This document shows positions 40,944-46,511 of a stretch of 46,511 nucleotides of DNA, in pieces. A program made the position numbers and the translations under genes. Source of the DNA: Chloroflexota bacterium (GTDB taxonomy: Bacteria > Chloroflexota > Anaerolineae > UBA1429); contig JAAYDS010000053.1 in assembly GCA_012729155.1 (NCBI GenBank), positions 1 to 46,511 of the forward strand, read 5' to 3'. The stretch's first letter is position 1, and each line of letters opens with the position of its first letter. The notes beneath the pieces were generated by a model. The model searched no databases and had not been told where the DNA came from. It saw only the letters and a program-made list of their open reading frames with translations.

Positions 40944-41821
40944 GCTGGTTCTCACCGGCCACCTACCTGGGTGCGCTAGCCATCGGGCTGGGCATCGGGG
41001 CGCTGACGGGCATGTTCGGCGTGGGGGGCGGCTTTCTGGTGACGCCGCTGCTCAATGTGCTGCTGGGCGTGCCCATGCCCTTGGCTGTGGGCACCGGGCT
41101 CTTGCAGGTGCTGGGCACCACCAGCAGCGGCATCTATCTGCGGCGCAAGAGCGGCCTGATCGACCTCAAGCTCGCTGTGACCCTGTTTGGCGGCAGCACG
41201 GTGGGTGTGTGGCTGGGCACAGCGACGCTGAACGGCCTCAAGGGCGCTGCAGAGGTGAAGGTGCGCGGCAACCCTGTGGCTGCCGCCGACCTCTACACGC
41301 TGATCATCTATGTGATCATGTTGATCGGCATTGCAGCCTACATGCTCTATGACACCAGCCGCACGGCGCCGCCCGAGGGCGAGCGCAGCCCCTTTGCGCG
41401 CATCCGCATCCCCCCCTTTGCCTGCTACGATTCGCTACCGGGCAACGCACTCTCTATTCCCGCGCTGTCGTACTTTGGGCTCATCCTCGGCTTTTTGACG
41501 GGCCTGTTGGGCGTGGGCGGTGGCGTGGTGCTGTTGCCGGCGCTGGTCTATCTGGCTGGTATGCGCACCCATGCCGCCGCAGCCACCAGCCTGGTGATGG
41601 TTTGGTTCTCGTCGGTTATCGCCGTGGTGGGGCATACTTTGGGCGGCAACACGCGTCTCGACCTCGCCATACCGCTGCTGGTGGGCGGCACCGTGGGGGT
41701 GCAGTTGGGCGTGGCCATCGCCGACCGGACTCGGGCGGCACAGCTCAAGCGTTACTTTGCCTGGGTGGTGGTGCTCGCCGTCGTGGTGGTGGCGACCAAG
41801 CTGCTCAACATGATCTGGTGA
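40940..41821 (+). CDS. TauE/SafE family membrane permease
   Basis: A 293-residue permease of the TauE/SafE (UPF0721) family, associated with export of sulfite, sulfonates and other organic anions. Two-repeat signatures: [22 protein letters not shown] near the start and [23 protein letters not shown] in the second half; about eight membrane helices. GTG 40940 overlaps the small membrane protein stop, with CAGGGGGG upstream. The substrate here is not deducible; the sugar-acid genes follow after a terminator. Confidence 0.88.
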   Translation: MSWFSPATYLGALAIGLGIGALTGMFGVGGGFLVTPLLNVLLGVPMPLAVGTGLLQVLGTTSSGIYLRRKSGLIDLKLAVTLFGGSTVGVWLGTATLNGLKGAAEVKVRGNPVAAADLYTLIIYVIMLIGIAAYMLYDTSRTAPPEGERSPFARIRIPPFACYDSLPGNALSIPALSYFGLILGFLTGLLGVGGGVVLLPALVYLAGMRTHAAAATSLVMVWFSSVIAVVGHTLGGNTRLDLAIPLLVGGTVGVQLGVAIADRTRAAQLKRYFAWVVVLAVVVVATKLLNMIW

Positions 41822-41836
41822 GGTGCTGCTGACCTG

Positions 41837-41866
41837 ACGGGGCGAGGCCTGAGCTCGCCCCGTTTT
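41837..41866 (+). terminator. Rho-independent terminator after the permease gene
   Basis: A 10-bp stem (ACGGGGCGAG, 41837-41846, with its complement at 41854-41863), a 7-base loop and TTTT. It separates the MFS/permease run from the KDG kinase promoter. Confidence 0.85.
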
Positions 41867-41867
41867 G

Positions 41868-41896
41868 TTGCGCCAGGGGTGCCCCGCGCCTAGAAT
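41868..41896 (+). promoter_or_regulatory. Promoter of the KDG kinase/KDPG aldolase genes
   Basis: TTGCGC (41868-41873), 17 bases, TAGAAT (41891-41896), 35 bases before the GTG at 41932, directly after the terminator. Confidence 0.6.
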
Positions 41897-41931
41897 GAGC
41901 GCAGATAACGGGTGAGCCAGAGGAGGTGCTC

Positions 41932-42966
41932 GTGAATCGGGTGGTGACGTTTGGAGAGATCATGATGCGGCTCTCGCCGCCGGGCATGCAGCGCTTTGTG
42001 CAGGCACGCTCGTTCGATGTGGTCTATGGCGGCGGCGAGGCCAACGTGGCCGTCTCGCTGGCCAACTATGGCGTGCCGGTGGACTTTGTGACACGCCTAC
42101 CCGCCAACGAGCTGGGTCAGGCCTGTCTGCGCTTTGTGCGCGAGGCGGGCGTGGGCGTCGACAAGATCGCCTACGGTGGCGAACGGCTCGGCATCTACTT
42201 TCTCGAGATGGGCGCCGTGGCGCGTGGCTCGCAGGTGGTGTACGACCGCGCCAACAGCTCGCTGGCCACCATCGAGCCGGGCATGATCGACTGGGATGCC
42301 GTCTTTGCCGATGCCACCTGGTTTCACTGGACGGGCATTACGCCGGCGGTGTCGGCCGGAGCGGCCGCTGTCTGCCTCGAGGCAGTGCAGGCAGCGCGGC
42401 GGCACGGGCTGACAGTGTCGTGTGATCTCAACTATCGTGCCAAGCTGTGGAAGTGGGGCAAACAGGCCGGCGAGGTGATGCCCGAGCTGGTCTCGCTGTG
42501 CGATGTCGCCATCGGCAACGAAGAGGATGCTGCTCGAGTGTTTGGCATTCATGCGCCAGAAACCGACGTGACCTCTGGCGCCATCGACGCGTTCAAGTAC
42601 CGCGCAGTGTGCGAGCAGCTCAATGCTCGCTTCCCGCGACTCAAGACCATCGCCATCACCCTGCGTGGCTCGCTCAGCGCCAGTCACAACACCTGGTCGG
42701 GTATTCTGTGGGATGAGGGCGCCGTCTATACCGCGCCCACCTTTGACATTACCCACATCGTCGACCGCGTGGGCGGCGGCGACGCCTTTATGGGCGGGCT
42801 GATCTATGGGCTGCTACACTATGGCGCCGATCGCCAGTCGGCGCTGAACTTTGCCGTGGCGGCCTCGTGCCTCAAACATACCATCTTCGGCGACTTTAAC
42901 CTCGTGACCGCCGCTGAGGTCGAGAAGCTGATGGCTGGCGATGCCTCGGGGCGCGTGTCACGCTGA
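41932..42966 (+). CDS. kdgK: 2-keto-3-deoxygluconate kinase (PfkB family)
   Basis: A 344-residue ribokinase/PfkB-family sugar kinase. The start VNRVVTFGEIMMRLSPPG, the GGGEANVAVSLANYG motif (about 30-45) and the catalytic GGGDAFMGGLIYG (aspartate near 283) are characteristic; SPPGMQRFVQA and CDLNYRAKLWKWGKQ are typical of 2-keto-3-deoxygluconate kinases. It phosphorylates KDG to KDPG. The next gene encodes the KDPG aldolase, supporting this. GTG 41932 has AGGAGG 5 bases upstream. Confidence 0.87.
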   Translation: MNRVVTFGEIMMRLSPPGMQRFVQARSFDVVYGGGEANVAVSLANYGVPVDFVTRLPANELGQACLRFVREAGVGVDKIAYGGERLGIYFLEMGAVARGSQVVYDRANSSLATIEPGMIDWDAVFADATWFHWTGITPAVSAGAAAVCLEAVQAARRHGLTVSCDLNYRAKLWKWGKQAGEVMPELVSLCDVAIGNEEDAARVFGIHAPETDVTSGAIDAFKYRAVCEQLNARFPRLKTIAITLRGSLSASHNTWSGILWDEGAVYTAPTFDITHIVDRVGGGDAFMGGLIYGLLHYGADRQSALNFAVAASCLKHTIFGDFNLVTAAEVEKLMAGDASGRVSR

Positions 42967-42989
42967 GATAACGAGAGGAGCGACGTATT

Positions 42990-43661
42990 ATGGCCAGATT
43001 CTCGCGGCTGCAGGTGTGGACGCAGATGGAGCAACTGGGGGTGGTGCCTCTGTTCTATGACGGCAACGTGGAGCGCGCCATCAAAACGGCCGCAGCCATC
43101 GCCGCCGGTGGCGCCAAGGTGATCGAGTTCACCAACCGCGGCGACCGTGCTTTTGAGGTCTTTCGCGAGCTGGTGGTGCACTTTGAAGAGGCCGATCCCG
43201 AGCTGGTTCTGGGGGTGGGCTCGGTGCTCGACGTGGGCACCGCCGGGCTGTACATCAACCTGGGGGCCAACTTTATCGTGGGGTCGGTCACCAACCCCGA
43301 GGTGGCCAGGTTGTGCAACCGTCGCAAGATCGCCTATTTCCCCGGGTGTGCCACCGCATCAGAGGTGTCGTACGCCGAGGAGCTGGGCGTCGAGATCTGC
43401 AAGGTATTCCCCGGCAGCGAGCTGGGCGGGCCGAGTTTTGTCAAGGCTATCCTGGCGCCCTGTCCGTGGAGCAAGATCATGCCCACCGGCGGCGTGGATG
43501 CGACCTTTGAGAACCTCAAGGGCTGGTTTGATGCGGGCGTGGTGTGCGTGGGCATGGGCTCCAAGCTGGTGCGCAGCGATTGGATCAAAGCGGGCAACTG
43601 GCAGGCGTTGACCGATCTGACGGCGCAGTGTCTCGAATGGGCCCGCCAGGCTCGCGCCTGA
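42990..43661 (+). CDS. eda: 2-keto-3-deoxy-6-phosphogluconate (KDPG/KHG) aldolase
   Basis: A 223-residue class I aldolase splitting KDPG to pyruvate and glyceraldehyde-3-phosphate. Catalytic E46 (VIEFTNRG), Schiff-base K138 (ICKVFPG) and phosphate-binding MPTGGV (about 164-169) are in place. It has a 23-base gap after kdgK with AGAGGAG upstream of the ATG; the two steps make the lower Entner-Doudoroff or uronate route. A terminator follows. Confidence 0.9.
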   Translation: MARFSRLQVWTQMEQLGVVPLFYDGNVERAIKTAAAIAAGGAKVIEFTNRGDRAFEVFRELVVHFEEADPELVLGVGSVLDVGTAGLYINLGANFIVGSVTNPEVARLCNRRKIAYFPGCATASEVSYAEELGVEICKVFPGSELGGPSFVKAILAPCPWSKIMPTGGVDATFENLKGWFDAGVVCVGMGSKLVRSDWIKAGNWQALTDLTAQCLEWARQARA

Positions 43662-43678
43662 TGCGGCGCTGAGGTCAC

Positions 43679-43705
43679 AACGGGGAGCCCTGGGGCTCCC
43701 CGTTT
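43679..43705. terminator. Terminator between eda and the HAD phosphatase gene
   Basis: A stem of about 11 bp or more (AACGGGGAGCC, 43679-43689, with GGCTCCCCGTT at 43694-43704), a 4-base loop, then TT on the plus side; lies between convergent gene ends 43661 and 43719. Confidence 0.75.
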
Positions 43706-43718
43706 GCTGTCAGAGGCG

Positions 43719-44363
43719 CTAGAGGTACGCGTCCATGGTGGCCGGCGGTAGGTCGGCCAGGCTGGCCGCGATGCCATCGGCCCCCGCCAACCGCTCAGCG
43801 GCGTGGGTGGTGGTGAGGGCGATACAGCGCATGCCCGCGCGGCGCGCTGCCTCGACGCCGACAATGCCGTCCTCGAGCACCAGGCAATGCTGCGGCTCGG
43901 CGGCCACGACGGCTGCGGCCTGCAGAAAAACAGCCGGATGGGGCTTGCTCTGCGGCAAAAAGGCCCCCGACACGATGCCGTGAAAGTAGTTGCCCAAGCC
44001 CAGCGCGTGCACCACGGCCACGATGTTGGCCATCTCGCCGCTCGAGGCCACCACCTGGTAGTGGCCCTGCGCACGGGCATAGTCGAGCCAGTCTAGCACG
44101 CCGGGCAGTATGCGCACGCGGTCGAGATGCTGGCGAAAGAGCGTCTCTTTGCGACGGGCCAACTCGGCGCTGCGCTCGGGCTGTATGCCAGCGCCCAGCC
44201 AGCGCTCGAGGATGGCGGTGTTGGCCATGCCAAAGGTCTCATCGAACTCTTGCCGGCTGATCTCGCGCTCCAGCTCGTGGAACATCTCTTGCCACGCCAT
44301 AAAGTGGGCATCTCCCGAATCTGCCAGCACGCCATCCATATCCCACAGCAGCGCCTTGTTCAT
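43719..44363 (-). CDS. HAD-superfamily sugar-phosphate phosphatase/mutase-like protein
   Basis: A 214-residue HAD hydrolase. Motif I is DMDGV (D8, D10), motif II VASSGE, motif III SKPHP and motif IV LVLEDGIVGVEAA. The cap (about 18-85) is of the beta-phosphoglucomutase/phosphoglycolate phosphatase type. Substrate not determined; it may act on a small sugar phosphate. ATG 44363 has AGGAG 5 bases upstream. It is divergent to rmuC with its own promoter. Confidence 0.85.
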   Translation of the reverse strand: MNKALLWDMDGVLADSGDAHFMAWQEMFHELEREISRQEFDETFGMANTAILERWLGAGIQPERSAELARRKETLFRQHLDRVRILPGVLDWLDYARAQGHYQVVASSGEMANIVAVVHALGLGNYFHGIVSGAFLPQSKPHPAVFLQAAAVVAAEPQHCLVLEDGIVGVEAARRAGMRCIALTTTHAAERLAGADGIAASLADLPPATMDAYL

Positions 44364-44396
44364 GGCCGCTCCTATCCTCGTTGGTTTCGAGAGGCC

Positions 44397-44425
44397 ATTC
44401 TACGCTGGCGGCGCTGGCGCACCAA
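44397..44425 (-). promoter_or_regulatory. Promoter of the HAD gene
   Basis: TTGGTG (44425-44420), 17 bases, TAGAAT (44402-44397) on the minus strand, 33 bases before the ATG at 44363. Confidence 0.6.
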
Positions 44426-44487
44426 GCGGCGCTGTGCGGCAATCGTGCGAGCGCGTATACTCTGTGCAGAGCCCGAAAGGAGCATGC

Positions 44488-45570
44488 TTGGTCGAGACAC
44501 TGCTGCTGATCATGATCGTTGTGCAGGCGCTGTGCCTGGTGGGCGTCACCTACTACCTGATGCGGCGGGTGCGCGCTGCCGAATCGTCGGCCGAGCTGTT
44601 GCGGCACGTGGCCGGGGCGGTGCAACAGGGGCAGGTGCAGTCGGCCGAGATGGCCCAGCAGCTGCGTGGGCTGGCGCCCCTGGGCGAGTCGTTGACGGCG
44701 CTGCGCAGCTCGGTGGCGGGCATGCAGGGCCAACTCGAGGCGCGGGCCCACGTCGAGCAACAAGCTGCCGACGCGGTGGGCCGCCTGGAGCGGGTGTTGG
44801 TTGGCTCGCAGTCGCGCGGTGCGGCGGGCGAGAATGCCGTCGAGCACTTGCTGGCCCAGCTGCCGGCCGAATGGCAGGTGCGCAACTGGCGCAGCGGCAA
44901 CAAGGTGGTCGAGTTTGGCCTGCGACTGCCCGATGGCGCCGTGCTGCCCATCGACTGTAAATGGACGGGCGCCGAGCTGCTGGAGCGGCTCGACGCAGCG
45001 CAGACGCCCATCGAGGCGCGCCGCGCCAAGGATCGCCTGGTGACCGCGGTGGTACAGCGTGCCCGCGAGGTGGCCAAATACGTCGACCCGCAGACCACGG
45101 CCGGCCTGGGCATCGCGGTGGTGCCCGATGGCGTGTATGCCCACTGTCGTGAGGCGCAGGCCGAGCTGATCCGCGAGCGGGTGGTGATCATCGGCCAGAG
45201 CCTGCTGCTGCCCTATCTGTTGCTGGTGTTTCAGGCGGTGTTGGCCGCCGCCCGCGATGTGGACCTGCAGCGACTCAACGCTGCTCTGGATAGCTGCCTC
45301 GACAGTCTGGCCGCCGCTCAGGATGAGGTCCAGGGCCGGCTGTCGCGTGCCATGGTGCTGATCGAGAACAGCCGCAGCGCCCTCTCGGCCAACCTGGCCG
45401 AGGCTGCTGCGGCGCTGGGCAGCGTGCGCCGGCTGGCCTTTGAGCTGAGCCAGGCAGAGGAGGCCGACACGCCTGACAGCGCGCTCTCAGACGCGGCCGC
45501 TGCGGGCGTTGAGGCCCCGACCGTCGCGACGGCCAGGCCGTTGCCAGACGATGAATCTCTGGGAGGATGA
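44488..45570 (+). CDS. rmuC: DNA recombination protein RmuC
   Basis: A 360-residue RmuC-family protein. One N-terminal membrane helix (about 3-22, LLLIMIVVQALCLVGVTYYLM), a helical coiled-coil stretch (25-110), and the nuclease-like RmuC domain with RGAAGENAVEHLLAQL, KVVEFGLRLPDGAVLPIDCKW and VVPDGVYAHC. RmuC limits DNA inversions and is a predicted nuclease of the PD-(D/E)xK type. TTG 44488 has AGGAG 5 bases upstream; a longer frame from 44110 runs antisense to the HAD gene. C-terminal residues (about 320-360) are low-complexity. Confidence 0.88.
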   Translation: MVETLLLIMIVVQALCLVGVTYYLMRRVRAAESSAELLRHVAGAVQQGQVQSAEMAQQLRGLAPLGESLTALRSSVAGMQGQLEARAHVEQQAADAVGRLERVLVGSQSRGAAGENAVEHLLAQLPAEWQVRNWRSGNKVVEFGLRLPDGAVLPIDCKWTGAELLERLDAAQTPIEARRAKDRLVTAVVQRAREVAKYVDPQTTAGLGIAVVPDGVYAHCREAQAELIRERVVIIGQSLLLPYLLLVFQAVLAAARDVDLQRLNAALDSCLDSLAAAQDEVQGRLSRAMVLIENSRSALSANLAEAAAALGSVRRLAFELSQAEEADTPDSALSDAAAAGVEAPTVATARPLPDDESLGG

Positions 45571-45576
45571 ACCATC

Positions 45577-46511
45577 ATGAAAGTCGCCATCATCGGTGCC
45601 GGCAGCATCGTCTTTTGCAAGACGCTGCTGCTCGATATCGTGCAGACGCCGGGCCTGGAGCAAACCGAGTTCGCGCTGATGGCCCCCAGCCGCCGTCACA
45701 CGCCACAGGTCGAGGCCTTTGCGCGGCGCTTGTTTGCCGCCAACGGCCTGCCTGCCCAGGTTCACGTCACCACCAGCCAGCAAGACGCCCTGCGCGGCGC
45801 CGATTTCGTCATCGCGACCTTCCAGATCGGCGGGTTGGCGGCCTATGAGGCCGATTATGACATACCCATGCGCTATGGAGTCGACCAGTGCATCGGCGAC
45901 TCGCTGGGCCCGGGCGGGGTGTTTCGCGCCCAGCGCGTCATTCCGGTGGCCGTCAGGCTCGCCGAGGAGATGACCACGCTGTGCCCCGGGGCCACGCTGC
46001 TCAACTATGTGAACCCGATGGCCCCCGTGTGCTGGGCGCTGGGCAGCACCGGCGTGCCCTTTGTGGGGCTGTGCCACGGCGTGCAGACCACCATGGACCT
46101 GATCGCTGGTTATGTGGGTGTGCCCAAGGCCGAGATCGACTTTGTCTGCGCGGGCATCAACCATATGGCCTGGTTCCTCAATCTTGAGCACCGCGGCGAG
46201 GACCTCTATCCGCTGCTACGTCAGCGCTTTGAGCAGCCCGAGTACTATGCGAACGACAAGGTGCGCGGCGAGGTGATGCGCCATTTCGGCTATTTCATGA
46301 CCGAGTCGAGCGGCCATCTGTCCGAATACCTGCCCTATTTTCGCAAGAACCAGCGCGCGTTGGACGCCTACTGTGATGAACCCGAGTTCGGCGGCGAGAG
46401 CGGCGCGGCGCTCAAGTGGGGCCAGCGCGTGGCCGCCCGCTACGAGGGGCGCGACATGCTGGCCGATGAGCCGGTGACGCTGCCAGGGCGGAGCATCGAG
46501 TATGGCAGCTA
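45577..46511 (+). CDS. GH4 family glycosidase (alpha-galactosidase/galacturonidase-like), partial
   Basis: An open frame of 311 codons running off the right edge. GH4 enzymes are NAD- and metal-dependent glycosidases working by oxidation-elimination. The Rossmann start is AIIGAGSIVF; conserved segments are GDSLGPGGVFRAQR (about 107-120), NYVNPMA (143-149), GLCHG with metal-ligand C166 and GINHMAWFL with metal-ligand H196. After the second strand the usual acidic LyDId motif is replaced by LMAPSRR (residues 34-40). GGGAGG precedes ATG 45577. It lies near kdgK/eda; an alpha-galacturonidase or alpha-galactosidase role would feed them, which is inference. Confidence 0.88.
   Translation, partial: MKVAIIGAGSIVFCKTLLLDIVQTPGLEQTEFALMAPSRRHTPQVEAFARRLFAANGLPAQVHVTTSQQDALRGADFVIATFQIGGLAAYEADYDIPMRYGVDQCIGDSLGPGGVFRAQRVIPVAVRLAEEMTTLCPGATLLNYVNPMAPVCWALGSTGVPFVGLCHGVQTTMDLIAGYVGVPKAEIDFVCAGINHMAWFLNLEHRGEDLYPLLRQRFEQPEYYANDKVRGEVMRHFGYFMTESSGHLSEYLPYFRKNQRALDAYCDEPEFGGESGAALKWGQRVAARYEGRDMLADEPVTLPGRSIEYGS

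Overview
This 46.5 kb window is high-GC, densely coded bacterial chromosome. Gene content and style (a MalT-like STAND ATPase, a UgpC/MalK-type ABC ATPase, proline/threonine 'TPTP' linkers on a secreted protein, a DUF6391 protein, an mre-pbp2-min-rodA cell-shape cluster, a methanogen-like ChlI/ChlD chelatase) suggest a Chloroflexota bacterium, perhaps Anaerolineae or Caldilineae. That assignment is inference; there is no rRNA gene to test it. I see no tRNA, rRNA, CRISPR array, insertion sequence or prophage. Many intergenic gaps carry a TTGnnn-N15..18-TAnAAT/TATAAT-type housekeeping promoter, and several convergent gene ends share a strong hairpin terminator.

Layout. 1-1943: minus-strand MalT-like regulator running off the left edge. 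2074-5194: small zinc-ribbon protein, then ruvB-queH-queA (minus), joining recombination with tRNA queuosine synthesis. 5316-7787: corrinoid protein, DUF92 membrane protein and PH/DUF1648 membrane protein (minus). 8141-9469: UMF1-type MFS transporter (plus). 9522-12624: ABC ATPase, D-2-hydroxyacid dehydrogenase and DapA/NanA-family aldolase (minus), divergent from an AraD-like class II aldolase and a TGS-SAD-uridine kinase (12764-15111). 15178-21151: secreted DUF4139 protein, EamA-PAP2 fusion, split chlD/chlI chelatase with an A9 slip site, anti-sigma factor; 21144-22162: ECF sigma factor and a small membrane protein. 22291-32293: a ten-gene plus-strand run mreB-mreC-mreD-mrdA-minC-minD-rodA-gltX-TPR-ndk. 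32342-36885: rsfS, an AbiEi-like winged-helix protein, holA, DUF6391 protein and a metallophosphoesterase. 36882-46511: Nif3-GNAT fusion, two coupled paralogous MFS transporters, a 52-residue membrane protein, a TauE/SafE permease, KDG kinase, KDPG aldolase, HAD phosphatase, RmuC, and a GH4 glycosidase running off the right edge.

How the genes work together. The central run is an elongasome/division-site cluster: MreBCD scaffold, PBP2 transpeptidase and RodA polymerase, with MinCD but no MinE. The right end (KDG kinase, KDPG aldolase, GH4 glycosidase, transporters) looks like sugar or sugar-acid catabolism ending in pyruvate and glyceraldehyde-3-phosphate. The 9.5-15.1 kb block also reads as carbohydrate uptake and metabolism, under divergent promoters with a clear inverted-repeat operator.

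The most notable observations are: a nine-A run where the ChlI-like reading frame gives way to the VWA frame, so that a -1 shift would make full-length ChlD; a PLMP/RRXRR-like domain, known from IscB and HNH nucleases, at the N-terminus of QueH; an rsfS gene that seems to start at CTG; and unusual fusions (Nif3-GNAT, EamA-PAP2).
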